Origin: Blastococcus aurantiacus | GTDB taxonomy: Bacteria > Actinomycetota > Actinomycetes > Mycobacteriales > Geodermatophilaceae | Direction: 5' to 3' | Assembly (NCBI RefSeq): GCF_900102425.1 | Contig: NZ_FNBT01000003.1 | Coordinates: 372,001-436,000, forward strand | DNA length: 64,000 nucleotides | Part shown: one piece after another, positions 1-8,231 of the stretch | Layout: each line of letters opens with the position of its first letter | How positions within the stretch are numbered: position 1 is the stretch's first letter | Program-made: the position numbers and the translations under genes | The notes under the pieces: generated by a model | What the model was told of the DNA's origin: nothing | Seen by the model: the letters and a program-made list of their open reading frames with translations, nothing else | Databases searched by the model: none

Positions 1-2
1 TC

Positions 3-437
3 GTCCTGGAGGAGCACGCCGTCGGGATCACCGCGGCGTACCCCGAGCTGGAGCTGACCGTGGACGACGAGGGGCGTGAACTCGCGCGCCTGCGGCTGCC
101 CGCGGCCAACTGCCTGGCCCTGGCCGCACCGCCGGAGCCCGGCGACCCGGGCTGCCGTGCCGCGCGCACCGAGTACGCCGAGCTGGCCGCACCCGGCCTG
201 CGCGTGGACCGCGACGGCGACCGGCTCGCGGTGTCGGGCCGGTTCGCCACCTACCGACGCCCGCCCGGCGCGCCCGCGGAGCCCACGAGGCGGACCTACG
301 AGGTCTCGGTCACCGTCGCTGCCGCGGGCGGGGAGGACGCCGGATGGCGGCCTGCCGAGGGCGAGCTGCGCTGGGAGGACCAGCGCGCCGGCACCCGGGA
401 GGACGGGGCGCCGAGCGTCCTGCGCGCCGACGGCTGA
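3..437 (+). CDS. C-terminal part of an unknown protein (cut by window edge)
   Basis: An open frame runs in from the left edge without a start and ends in TGA at 437, giving at least 144 residues. The protein is acidic and rich in Ala, Arg, Glu and Gly, with alternating charged and hydrophobic stretches that suggest beta-strands. There is no membrane segment and no motif I recognise. The codon use (G or C at third positions) is that of a real gene. It converges on whiB2, with a strong hairpin in between. I do not recognise the family. Confidence 0.6.
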   Translation, partial: VLEEHAVGITAAYPELELTVDDEGRELARLRLPAANCLALAAPPEPGDPGCRAARTEYAELAAPGLRVDRDGDRLAVSGRFATYRRPPGAPAEPTRRTYEVSVTVAAAGGEDAGWRPAEGELRWEDQRAGTREDGAPSVLRADG

Positions 438-471
438 GCTCCCGTGCCGGGGCAACACCTGCCCCGGGACG

Positions 472-511
472 CACCGCAGCCGCCGACGAAGGGGCGTCGG
501 CGGCTGCGGTG
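472..511. terminator. Strong bidirectional hairpin terminator
   Basis: A perfect 16-bp inverted repeat (caccgcagccgccgac and its complement) encloses an 8-base loop at 488-495. It lies between the convergent unknown gene (stop 437) and whiB2 (stop 582). There is no T-run, as is usual for actinobacterial terminators. Confidence 0.75.
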
Positions 512-520
512 AGGTGCTGG

Positions 521-581
521 AACGGCCCCCTCCCGGGTCCCGGCCCGAGCCTGCGAGGGCTGGGGAGAAGGGGGTCCTTCG
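521..581 (+). repeat. Short intergenic repeat, copy A
   Basis: First of three copies of a roughly 60-70 bp element. It starts acggccccctcc, has a core like cgagcctgcgag, and ends in a G-run followed by gtccttc. The ends are partly complementary (ggccccctcc against ggaggg-ggtcc), so it can fold as a hairpin. This copy abuts the stop codon of minus-strand whiB2. Other copies are at about 2137-2194 and 56363-56432. Confidence 0.7.
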
Positions 582-941
582 TCAGACGGCGCGGCGGCGC
601 AGGCGACGGCGCTCGCGCTCGGAGAGCCCGCCCCAGATGCCGAAGCGCTCGTCGTTGGAGAGCGCGTACTCCAGGCACTCGGCCTTGACCTCGCACCCGG
701 TGCAGATCTTCTTCGCCTCACGGGTGGAGCCGCCCTTCTCGGGGAAGAACGCCTCCGGGTCGGTCTCGGCGCACAGGGCGCGCTCCTGCCAGGACTGGCC
801 CTCGGTCTCCAGGCCGATGCCCAGCAGCCCGCTGATGCCGGCGGCGGGGACGCCCAGGCCCTGTCCGGCGCCCGCGCCGAACCGGTCGGTCGTCCGGTCG
901 CTCCCGTTGACGTAGTCGCTCAACCACGAGACCTCGGCCAT
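582..941 (-). CDS. whiB2: WhiB2-type Fe-S transcription factor
   Basis: A 119-residue Wbl protein, which in actinobacteria controls septation and development by binding a 4Fe-4S cluster and contacting the primary sigma factor. The four cluster cysteines are C57, C80, C83 and C89 (C-x22-C-x2-C-x5-C). The signature GIWGG is at 101-105, followed by a basic tail rich in Arg. The core around DPEAFFPEKGG is almost the same as mycobacterial WhiB2/WhmD. The first 50 residues are a variable Gly-rich extension. The ATG at 941 has a purine-rich AGGGGA upstream. It is divergent from fbiA, as in mycobacteria. Confidence 0.95.
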   Translation of the reverse strand: MAEVSWLSDYVNGSDRTTDRFGAGAGQGLGVPAAGISGLLGIGLETEGQSWQERALCAETDPEAFFPEKGGSTREAKKICTGCEVKAECLEYALSNDERFGIWGGLSERERRRLRRRAV

Positions 942-1173
942 GACGATGCGTCCCCTCTCGCTCTCGTCCCGGTGCGCGGCTGTCGAGGGGTTCCCGAACC
1001 GCTCAGCACTCGATGACGTCTGCGGAATTACACGCGTGTCGTTGCCCGGCCGTCAACTTCGCCCGGTGTAAGCGACACGCCACACCAGCCACACAGGTCA
1101 CACGCCGTTCGTCACATCTCGTCTGCTACCCCGACACGCCCGTGGAACAGTGCACAACTGCCTATGGGGCACG
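942..1173. promoter_or_regulatory. Divergent whiB2/fbiA intergenic region
   Basis: These 232 bases separate whiB2 and fbiA and must hold promoters for both. The section at 1020-1150 is less GC-rich than the surroundings and contains several CACAC/GTGTG-type short repeats that could be operator sites. I see no convincing -35/-10 pair, so promoter positions are not assigned. Confidence 0.45.
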
Positions 1174-2133
1174 ATGCGTTTCGTGCAGATCGTGGTGCTG
1201 GCTGGTGGGACCGGAGGGGCTCGATTCCTCAGGGGGGTGCGGGCGGCGGCGCCCGACGCGGAGATCACCGTCGTGGTGAACACCGGCGACGACGTGACGC
1301 TGCACGGGCTGCGCATCTGCCCGGACCTCGACACCGTCGTCTACACCCTCGGCGGAGGCATCGACGAGGAGCGCGGCTGGGGCCGGGCCGGTGAGAGCTG
1401 GACGGTCAAGGAGGAGCTGGCCGCCTACGGCGCCGATCCCGACTGGTTCGGTCTCGGCGACCGCGACCTGGCCACGCACCTGATCCGCACCCGGATGCTC
1501 GACGCCGGCTACCCCCTGTCCGCGGTCACCGCTGCGCTCGCCGACCGCTGGCAGCCCGGCGTCACGGTGCTGCCGATGAGCGACCAGCGGGTCGAGACGC
1601 ACGTCGTCGTCAGCGATCCGGAGACCGACCGGCCGCGCGCCATCCACTTCCAGGAGTGGTGGGTGCGGCACCGCGCCGCGCTCGAGGCCTCGGCCTTCGT
1701 GCAGGTCGGCGTGGACGCGGCGCGCCCCGCCCCCGGCGTGGCCGAGGCCTTCGCCGCCGCGGACGCCGTGCTGCTGGCCCCGTCCAACCCGGTGGTGTCG
1801 ATCGGCACGATCCTCGGCGTGCCGGACCTGCGCGAGGCGCTGCTGGCCACCCCTGCGCGCATCGCCGGGGTCTCCCCGATCGTCGGCGGGGCCGTCGTGC
1901 GCGGCATGGCCGACCGCTGCCTGCCGGTGCTCGGCATCGAGGTCAGCGCCGAGGGCGTGGGCCGCCACTACGGCGCCCGGTCCGACGGCGGCCTGCTCGA
2001 CGCCTGGCTGGTGGCGCCCGAGGACCCCGCCGACGTCCCCGGGGTCGACGTCCGGCAGGTGCCGCTGCTCATGTCCGACCCCGAGGCGACGACGGCGCTG
2101 GCCCGCGCCGCCCTGGACGCCTGCCGTGGTTGA
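1174..2133 (+). CDS. fbiA: FbiA (CofD-type) phosphoenolpyruvyl/lactyl transferase of F420 synthesis
   Basis: FbiA transfers the phosphoenolpyruvyl (or lactyl) phosphate moiety from an activated guanosine donor to Fo, making (dehydro-)F420-0. The protein of about 319 residues has the N-terminal nucleotide-binding loop [10 protein letters not shown], then [10 protein letters not shown], the block GDRDLATHL, the block IHFQEWWVR, and [11 protein letters not shown] near the middle, all CofD-family hallmarks. Family alignment starts at about VQIVVLAGG, so I chose ATG 1174; GTG 1150 and GTG 1183 are alternatives. Its stop overlaps the earliest possible fbiB start. It is divergent from whiB2. Confidence 0.95.
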   Translation: MRFVQIVVLAGGTGGARFLRGVRAAAPDAEITVVVNTGDDVTLHGLRICPDLDTVVYTLGGGIDEERGWGRAGESWTVKEELAAYGADPDWFGLGDRDLATHLIRTRMLDAGYPLSAVTAALADRWQPGVTVLPMSDQRVETHVVVSDPETDRPRAIHFQEWWVRHRAALEASAFVQVGVDAARPAPGVAEAFAAADAVLLAPSNPVVSIGTILGVPDLREALLATPARIAGVSPIVGGAVVRGMADRCLPVLGIEVSAEGVGRHYGARSDGGLLDAWLVAPEDPADVPGVDVRQVPLLMSDPEATTALARAALDACRG

Positions 2134-3223
2134 TCGACGGCCCCCTCCAGAGGCTCGGCCCGAGCGTGCGAGGGCTGAGGGGGAGGGGGTCCTTCTGCTG
2201 CCCGTCCCGGGGCTGCCGGAGTTCGCGCCAGGCGACGACCTGGCGGGCGCGATCGCGGGCGCGGCCCCCTGGCTGACCGACGGCGACGTCGTGGTCGTGA
2301 CCTCGAAGGTCGTCTCCAAGGTCGAGGGCGCGCTGGTCCGGGTCGAGCCCGGCGCCGACCGCGAGGCGGCCCGGCAGGCCGCCATCGACGGGCAGACCGT
2401 GCGCGTCGTGGCCCGCCGTGGCCCGCTCAAGATCGTGCAGACGCCGCACGGCTGGGTGGTGGCCGCGGCCGGCATCGACGCCTCCAACGTCGACCAGGGC
2501 TCGCTGGTGCTGCTCCCCGAGGACGCCGACGCCTCCGCCCGGGCGCTGCGGGCCCGGCTGGCCGAGCTGCTCGGCGTCGACGTCGCGGTGGTGGTGAGCG
2601 ACACCTTCGGCCGCACCTGGCGGGAGGGGCTCACCGACGTCGCCGTCGGCTCCGCGGGGATCACGGCGCTGGTGGACCACCGGGGTGCCGTCGACGCCCA
2701 CGGCAACCGCCTCGAGACCACCCGCATCGCCGTCGTCGACGAGCTGGCCTCGGCCGCCGACCTGGTCAAGGGCAAGCTCGACGGCGTCCCGGTCGCGGTG
2801 GTCCGCGGCCTGCCGGTCGACCGGCCCGCCCCCGACGAGGGCACCCGCCCGCTCGTGCGGCTGCCTGCCGAGGACCTCTTCCCCTACGGCTCCCGCGACC
2901 TCGTCGGCTCCCGCTCCCCCTCCGCCGGGCTCGTGCCGCGGGACGGCGAGCTGGACGCGGTCGCCGCGGCCTTCCGGACCGCCAGCGCCGCGCTGCCGGA
3001 GTTCCCGGTCGTGCTGCGCTACGGCGGGGAGGGCGACGGCGCGGTCGACGTCCACCTGAGCGACGCCGTCAGCACGACCACCGCGGTCAACCTGGGCGCG
3101 CTGCTCGGTGCGGTCATCGTGCAGCTGCACGCGGAGGGCTGGGCCACCCGCTGGGAGCCCGCGGTCACGGCCGGCGGGACCTCACTCGTCGGGAGGCTGT
3201 GGGTGGGCGCGCAGCCCGCCTGA
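2126..3223 (+). CDS. fbiB: FbiB: coenzyme F420-0:L-glutamate ligase with shortened C-terminal domain
   Basis: FbiB adds gamma-linked glutamates to F420-0 using GTP. The N-terminal 250 residues match the CofE-type ligase: [13 protein letters not shown], the [14 protein letters not shown] block and a [17 protein letters not shown] block. Mycobacterial FbiB is about 448 residues, with a C-terminal FMN nitroreductase-like domain. Here the total is only 365, and the last 110 residues keep just a short piece that may be a remnant (near [11 protein letters not shown]). GTG 2126 overlaps the fbiA stop, but the first 23 residues would come from the repeat element. CTG 2195, after GGAGGGGG, is an attractive unconventional start. 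Confidence 0.9.
   Translation: MVDRRPPPEARPERARAEGEGVLLLPVPGLPEFAPGDDLAGAIAGAAPWLTDGDVVVVTSKVVSKVEGALVRVEPGADREAARQAAIDGQTVRVVARRGPLKIVQTPHGWVVAAAGIDASNVDQGSLVLLPEDADASARALRARLAELLGVDVAVVVSDTFGRTWREGLTDVAVGSAGITALVDHRGAVDAHGNRLETTRIAVVDELASAADLVKGKLDGVPVAVVRGLPVDRPAPDEGTRPLVRLPAEDLFPYGSRDLVGSRSPSAGLVPRDGELDAVAAAFRTASAALPEFPVVLRYGGEGDGAVDVHLSDAVSTTTAVNLGALLGAVIVQLHAEGWATRWEPAVTAGGTSLVGRLWVGAQPA
2137..2194 (+). repeat. Short intergenic repeat, copy B, at the fbiA-fbiB junction
   Basis: Second copy of the element, starting acggccccctcc and ending ggagggggtccttc. It begins three bases after the fbiA stop and ends exactly where the conserved fbiB coding sequence begins. It stays open in the fbiB frame. 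Its terminal GGAGGGGG (2182-2189) resembles a ribosome binding site five bases before an in-frame CTG at 2195. Confidence 0.7.
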
Positions 3224-3238
3224 GCGGCCGGGGACCGA

Positions 3239-3244
3239 TAGCGT
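3239..3244 (+). promoter_or_regulatory. Likely -10 box (TAGCGT) for leaderless rmlA transcript
   Basis: TAGCGT fits the actinobacterial TANNNT -10 pattern and ends 8 bases before the rmlA ATG at 3253. Transcription would start at or next to the A of the start codon. I see no ribosome binding site upstream of rmlA, which agrees with a leaderless message. Confidence 0.5.
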
Positions 3245-3252
3245 GCCCTCCC

Positions 3253-4122
3253 ATGCGCGGGATCATCCTGGCCGGTGGAACGGGAAGTCGGCTCTTCCCC
3301 ATCACGCAGGCCGTGAGCAAGCAGCTCATGCCGGTCTACGACAAGCCGATGATCTACTACCCGCTCTCGACGCTGATGATGGCCGGCGTCCGCGAGGTGC
3401 TGATCATCACGACGCCGGGTGACCAGGAGGCCTTCCGCCAGCTGCTCGGCGACGGCAGCCGCCTGGGCATGCGCATCGAGTACGCGGCCCAGCCGCGGCC
3501 CGAGGGCCTGGCGCAGGCCTTCCTCATCGGTGCGGAGTTCCTGGACGGCGCGGCGGCCGCCCTCGTGCTGGGCGACAACATCTTCTACGGCGCCGGCCTG
3601 GGCACCGCCCTGGCCCGGCTGCCCCAACCGGCCGGTGGGCACGTCTTCGCCTACCACGTGGCCAACCCGCAGGAGTACGGCGTCGTGGAGTTCGACCGCG
3701 ACGGCCGGGTGCTCTCCATCGAGGAGAAGCCGGCCGCGCCCAAGAGCTCCTACGCCGTGCCCGGGCTCTACTTCTACGCCGGGGACGTCGTCGACGTGGC
3801 CCGCGGCATCCGGCCCAGCGCCCGCGGCGAGCTGGAGATTACCGCGGTCAACGAGCACTACCTGCGCGAGGACCGGCTGACCGTCACCGCCCTGGACCGC
3901 GGCACCGCGTGGCTGGACACCGGCACCTTCGCCTCGCTGCGCCAGGCCACCGAGTTCGTCTCGGTGGTCGAGGAACGGCAGGGGCTGAAGATCGGCTGCA
4001 TCGAGGAGGTGGCCTGGCGCAACGGCTGGCTGGACGACGACGGCCTCGTGCGCGCGGCCGGGCCGCTGGGCAAGAGCGGCTACGGCGACTACCTGCTCGG
4101 TCTGCTGGCCGAACCGCGCTGA
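3253..4122 (+). CDS. rmlA: Glucose-1-phosphate thymidylyltransferase RmlA
   Basis: RmlA makes dTDP-glucose from glucose-1-phosphate and dTTP, the first step to dTDP-rhamnose, the donor for the rhamnose in the arabinogalactan linker. The 289 residues match the family length. The nucleotide loop GGTGSRLFP is at 8-16, followed by [16 protein letters not shown], the LGDNIFYG block and the EEKP block. ATG 3253 is the right start, because the family begins with this [13 protein letters not shown] strand; an upstream GTG at 3199 would add 18 unrelated residues. rmlB, rmlC and rmlD are not in the window. Confidence 0.95.
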   Translation: MRGIILAGGTGSRLFPITQAVSKQLMPVYDKPMIYYPLSTLMMAGVREVLIITTPGDQEAFRQLLGDGSRLGMRIEYAAQPRPEGLAQAFLIGAEFLDGAAAALVLGDNIFYGAGLGTALARLPQPAGGHVFAYHVANPQEYGVVEFDRDGRVLSIEEKPAAPKSSYAVPGLYFYAGDVVDVARGIRPSARGELEITAVNEHYLREDRLTVTALDRGTAWLDTGTFASLRQATEFVSVVEERQGLKIGCIEEVAWRNGWLDDDGLVRAAGPLGKSGYGDYLLGLLAEPR

Positions 4123-4295
4123 CCCGGTTCGGGGCTGCGCACCGGGGCGGTGTGGACTCCCGCTCCCCGGTCGAGCCGGGCGCGATCCGCGCCTAGGCTG
4201 GAGGCGAACCCCCGGGTCGGCGACCGCCACCGGCGCGCCGACGTCAGGGGCCACGGGGACGACCGTGCACCAGCGCAGGACGGACGGTCCCCACC

Positions 4296-6092
4296 GTGTC
4301 GAGCACCACCCAGCACCTCACCGCGGACGGGCCGACGGAGGCCACTCCCGGGCCGCACGCGCGACCGCCGGCTCCCGGCCGCATGTCCACCGTCGAGCGC
4401 GCGCTCTACGCCGCCGTCCTGCTCGGGGTGCTGGTGGCGGGCTGGGCCCGGCGCTGGACGTCGGACGACGCGTTCATCAACTTCCGCGTCGTCGAGAACC
4501 TCCTCGCGGGCAACGGCCCGGTGTTCTCGGCCGGGGAGCGGACCGAGGTGGCGACGAGCGCGGCCTGGCTCGCGGTGCTGACCGTCGCCGAGGCGGTGGT
4601 GCCCGGCGACGCCGTGGCCTGGAGCTCCGTCGTCCTCGGGCTGGCCCTGACGGCGACCGGCGTCCTGTTCGCCATGCTCGGGGCCCGGCGTCTGTTCGCC
4701 GGCACCGCGGCACGGCTGTCGGTGCCCTTCGGCGCGGTCGTCTTTCTGGCGCTGCCGCCCGCCTGGGACTTCACGACGTCGGGCCTGGAGACGGGCATGT
4801 CGTTCGCCTGGCTCGGGACGTCCTTCTGGGCGCTGGTCCGCTGGATGCAGTCCGGGCAGCGGTGCGCGGGCCGGCCCCTGTGGCTCTTCGTCCTCCTCGG
4901 CCTGGGGCCCCTGGTGCGACCGGACTTCGCGCTCGTCGCCGGCATCCTGCTGCTGTGGCTGACCGTGGCCTCCGTCGGTCCCTGGTGGCGGCGCCTGCTC
5001 GGCCTCTTCGCCGCGGGGGTGCTCCCCGTCGCCTACCAGGTGTTCCGCATGGGCTACTACGGCCTGCTGGTCCCGAACACCGCCGTCGCCAAGGAGTCCA
5101 GCCGGCCGCTGTGGGGCCGCGGCACCGACTACCTGGTCGACCTGGTGGGGCCGCACCTGCTGTGGGTCCCCGGCCTCCTGCTCGTCGCGATGCTCGTCGC
5201 GCTGCTGCCCGCGCTGACCTGGCGGGCGCTCGAGTGGTCGCTGGTGGCCGCCGTCCTGCTCGCCGCCGCAGCGCACGCGCTCTACGTCGTCCGGGTCGGC
5301 GGCGACTTCATGCACGGCCGGCTGCTGATGCCCAGCCTGTTCCTCCTCCTCTGCCCGCTGGCCGCGGTGCCGCTGACCAGAGCCCGGGTATGGGTGGGCG
5401 CCGCGCTCCTCACCGCGACCGGCGTCTGGGCGGTGGTCTCGGCCGCCGCCCTGCGCACCGGCTACGAGGGGGGCATCTCCGCCGGAGGCATCTCCGACGA
5501 GCGCGGCTTCTACGCGGGCCTGGCCGGGGTCGGCCACCCCGTCACGATCGAGGACCACGGGGGCGCCGGCGTGGCCAACTACGTCGACCGCGTCAACCGG
5601 CTGGCCGACGACGGCGAGGACCTGGTCGTGCTCCAGGTGACGCCCGTGCGCCCCGACACCGACCTCGACGTCCTCGCCCCCTCCGCGAGGGGCGTGGTGT
5701 TCTCGGTCGGCAACGCCGGGTTCTACGGGTACGCCAGCGACCTCGACGTCTTCGTCCTGGACGGCCTGGGCCTCACCGACGCGGTCAACAGCCACATCGA
5801 GGCCGGACCGCCCGGGCGCCCGGGGCACGAGAAGGTCTACCCGTCCTGGTACCTGCTGGCCCGCTACGGCTCCCCCGAGATCGCGGAGCGCCAGTTCGAG
5901 GGGCTGCCGTCCGACGCCATGGTCGCGGCCTCCCGGGCCGCGCTGTCCTGCGGGGACCTCGCGGAGCTGGTCGAGGCGACGACCGGGCCGCTGACCTGGG
6001 AACGCTTCACGGACAACCTGGTCGGTGCGCCCGACCGCACCTCGCTGCGCATCCCGACCGACCCGTTCGCCGCCGAGCGCGAGTTCTGCTGA
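4296..6092 (+). CDS. aftB: AftB-like terminal arabinofuranosyltransferase (GT-C)
   Basis: This polytopic membrane protein of 598 residues resembles AftB (Rv3805c), which adds the terminal beta-1,2-arabinofuranose caps of arabinogalactan from decaprenyl-phospho-arabinose on the outer face of the membrane. Visible family marks are the acidic pair D57-D58 in the first extracellular loop (SDDAFINFR), LAGNGPVF, FTTSGLETG, RMGYYGLLVPNTA and GGDFMHGR. About ten hydrophobic segments precede a soluble C-terminal domain of some 200 residues. GTG 4296 is the first in-frame start, and ATG 4383 (residue 30) is possible. Only four bases separate its stop from that of the convergent glycosylase gene. Confidence 0.88.
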   Translation: MSSTTQHLTADGPTEATPGPHARPPAPGRMSTVERALYAAVLLGVLVAGWARRWTSDDAFINFRVVENLLAGNGPVFSAGERTEVATSAAWLAVLTVAEAVVPGDAVAWSSVVLGLALTATGVLFAMLGARRLFAGTAARLSVPFGAVVFLALPPAWDFTTSGLETGMSFAWLGTSFWALVRWMQSGQRCAGRPLWLFVLLGLGPLVRPDFALVAGILLLWLTVASVGPWWRRLLGLFAAGVLPVAYQVFRMGYYGLLVPNTAVAKESSRPLWGRGTDYLVDLVGPHLLWVPGLLLVAMLVALLPALTWRALEWSLVAAVLLAAAAHALYVVRVGGDFMHGRLLMPSLFLLLCPLAAVPLTRARVWVGAALLTATGVWAVVSAAALRTGYEGGISAGGISDERGFYAGLAGVGHPVTIEDHGGAGVANYVDRVNRLADDGEDLVVLQVTPVRPDTDLDVLAPSARGVVFSVGNAGFYGYASDLDVFVLDGLGLTDAVNSHIEAGPPGRPGHEKVYPSWYLLARYGSPEIAERQFEGLPSDAMVAASRAALSCGDLAELVEATTGPLTWERFTDNLVGAPDRTSLRIPTDPFAAEREFC

Positions 6093-6096
6093 GGCC

Positions 6097-7023
6097 TCAG
6101 ATCCGGCGGTGGTCGGTGGGGGCGTTGCGCGGCCCGAAGCGGGGCGCCCGCGCCACCCCGTTGACCAGCAGCAGCCGCACGACCCGGTGGCGCTGACCGG
6201 TCCAGGGCTCGAGCAGCGTCATCATCGCGTCGTCGTCGGTGCGGGCGGCCCCGGTGAGCGCGAAGCCGACCTGGTTCTTCAGGTGGTAGTCGCCGTAGCT
6301 CACCGTGTCGGGACAGCCGAACACCCGCTGCACCACCTCGGCCGCGGTCCACCGTCCGATGCCGGGGACCGTCGTCAGCCGGCGCTGCAGATCGGCGGAG
6401 TCGAGCGCCTCGGGCGGCTCCATGCGGGCGGCCACCGACGCGACCGCGCGCAGCGCCCTGCGGCGGGCGCCGTCCAGGCCGCAGCGGTGCCACTCCCAGT
6501 CGGTCACGTCCAGCAGCCGGCGGGGGGACGGCGGCACCCGCATGCCGTCGGGCGCGGGCCCCGGCGCCGGCTCCCCCGCCAGCCGCAGCAGCGCCCGCCA
6601 CACGCGGTGCGCCTCGACAGTGGTGACCTTCTGCTCCAGGACGGCGGGCACCAGGGCGTCCCACGTCCGCTCCGTACGGCCCAGCCGCAGCCACGGGGTC
6701 GTGCGCTGCAGCCGGGTGAGCAGCGGATGACCCGCGCAGTCCAATGCGTCCGCGTCGTCCGCGGCGCCCAGCCAGCCGGGCACCCGCCGGCCGGCCCACT
6801 CGGCGCCCGGCCCCCACGCGGCGGTGCGGACCTCCCCGGCCGCGACGGTGATCCGGACGGTGGCCGCGCCGTCGGGCGTGGTGGTCACCCGCCAGGTGCT
6901 CTCGGGCGCGAACCGCAGCGTGGGGTCGCCCGTTCCCCGCAGGTGCACCCCGAGCGTCCGGCGGACGTCGAGCGGCCAGTCCGGCCGGAAGGCGGACTCG
7001 AAGGCCGGATCGGTTCCCGCCAT
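6097..7023 (-). CDS. AlkA-family DNA-3-methyladenine glycosylase (HhH-GPD)
   Basis: A soluble 308-residue protein expected to remove alkylated purines from DNA in base-excision repair. The helix-hairpin-helix appears as TVPGIGRWTAAEV at about 222-234, followed by the catalytic aspartate in SYGDYHLKN. An upstream VLEQKVTT segment matches the first helices of the HhH-GPD fold. The N-terminal 100 residues form an AlkA-like beta domain. There is no iron-sulphur cysteine set, so it is not of the MutY or Nth type. It is a DNA-repair gene standing among cell-wall genes. Confidence 0.82.
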   Translation of the reverse strand: MAGTDPAFESAFRPDWPLDVRRTLGVHLRGTGDPTLRFAPESTWRVTTTPDGAATVRITVAAGEVRTAAWGPGAEWAGRRVPGWLGAADDADALDCAGHPLLTRLQRTTPWLRLGRTERTWDALVPAVLEQKVTTVEAHRVWRALLRLAGEPAPGPAPDGMRVPPSPRRLLDVTDWEWHRCGLDGARRRALRAVASVAARMEPPEALDSADLQRRLTTVPGIGRWTAAEVVQRVFGCPDTVSYGDYHLKNQVGFALTGAARTDDDAMMTLLEPWTGQRHRVVRLLLVNGVARAPRFGPRNAPTDHRRI

Positions 7024-7129
7024 ACGGGCCTGCGTGGGGGTGCTCAGGGCGCGCTCCGGGGTGCGAGGTGGCGGTGCTCGCCTCGGGGTGGGTCAGCGGA
7101 GCACGACGGTACCCGGGATCAGCGGGCCG

Positions 7130-8230
7130 TCAGCCGAAGCGGCCGCCGTACCGGGACTCCACCTCGGCGAGCAGCTGCTTGACCCGTTCGGCGTCGGCCA
7201 CGGGGCAGACCATGGTGACGTCGGCGGTGTGCACCACGACGCAGTCACGGACACCGAGCAGCGCCACCAGGTGGTCCGGGTCGTCGGAGAGGACGACGTT
7301 GCCGGAGCTGTCCAGCAGCACCCGCAGGCCCCGCCCGGCGTTCCCGTCGTCGTCGGCCTCGAGGGTGTGCGCCAGCGCCGGCCACGACCCGATGTCGAGC
7401 CATTCGACGTCGAGGTCGACGACGGCGACCCGCCCGGGCTCCGCGGCCGCGGGCTCCAGCACCGCGTAGTCCACGCTGATCTTCGGCAGGGTCGGGAAGA
7501 CCTCCGCGAGGACGGCGTCGCGCTCGGGCCCGGCGGGTGCGGCCACGATGCGCGCCAGGCCCTCGGCGGACTCCGGCAGGTGGTCGGCGAGCGCGTCGAG
7601 CACCGTCCGCGCCCGCCAGACGAACATGCCGGAGTTCCAGAGGTAGTCCCCGGAGGCCAGGTACGCCTCGGCGGTCGCCCGGTCCGGCTTCTCCCGGAAG
7701 GACACCGCCTCCGCCGCGCCGGGCACCTCCGTCGGGGCGCCCTTCTGCACGTAGCCGAAGCCCGTCGCCGGGGACGTCGGCGTCACGCCCAGGGTCACCA
7801 GGGCCGTCGGCCGGGCAGAGAGGAGGTCGTAGGCGGTGGTCAGCGCCGCCCCGAAGGCCTCGACGGGCCGGATGACGTGGTCGGCGCTCACGACGGCGAG
7901 CTCGGCGTCGGGGTCGACGTCGGCCACCAGCGCGGCCGCGAGCCCGACGGCGTTGGCGGTGTCCCGCGCCGTGGGCTCCAGGACCAGCCGGTCGGGCTGC
8001 AGCCGCGGGAGGGCCGCGCGCACCAGGTCCGCGTAACGGGCCGCGGTGCAGACCCAGATGCGGTCGGGCGGCAGCACCGTCTCGAGGCGGGTGAACGCCT
8101 CGGCCAGCAGGCTGTGCGCGCCGCCCTCGGCGTCGGCCACCACGTCGAGCAGCTGCTTCGGGCGCTGCGCCCGCGACAGCGGCCACAGCCGGGTGCCCGA
8201 GCCGCCGGCCATGATCACGGCGTGCCGCAC
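7130..8230 (-). CDS. manC: Mannose-1-phosphate guanylyltransferase
   Basis: The enzyme makes GDP-mannose from mannose-1-phosphate and GTP, the donor for polyprenyl-phospho-mannose and mannans. The 366 residues carry the signature GGSGTRLWPLSR near the N-terminus, with RPKQLL just after it, LEPTARDTANAVG, SADHVI, GYVQKG, FREKP and WNSGMF, all typical of single-domain enzymes. There is no C-terminal isomerase domain. The GTG start at 8230 is one base from the wbbL stop, so the two are co-translated. The order wbbL then manC equals Rv3265c-Rv3264c of M. tuberculosis. Confidence 0.93.
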   Translation of the reverse strand: MRHAVIMAGGSGTRLWPLSRAQRPKQLLDVVADAEGGAHSLLAEAFTRLETVLPPDRIWVCTAARYADLVRAALPRLQPDRLVLEPTARDTANAVGLAAALVADVDPDAELAVVSADHVIRPVEAFGAALTTAYDLLSARPTALVTLGVTPTSPATGFGYVQKGAPTEVPGAAEAVSFREKPDRATAEAYLASGDYLWNSGMFVWRARTVLDALADHLPESAEGLARIVAAPAGPERDAVLAEVFPTLPKISVDYAVLEPAAAEPGRVAVVDLDVEWLDIGSWPALAHTLEADDDGNAGRGLRVLLDSSGNVVLSDDPDHLVALLGVRDCVVVHTADVTMVCPVADAERVKQLLAEVESRYGGRFG

Positions 8231-8231
8231 C

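Noticed and set aside
1013-1170. Possible small gene in the whiB2/fbiA gap
   Set aside because: The short Cys-rich open frame has no binding site and lies in a less GC-rich regulatory stretch without third-position bias.
1162-2844. Long open frame on the minus strand opposite fbiA and fbiB
   Set aside because: It is a GC-codon shadow. The protein has low-complexity Ser/Thr/Arg content and no family match, while both plus-strand genes are clear.
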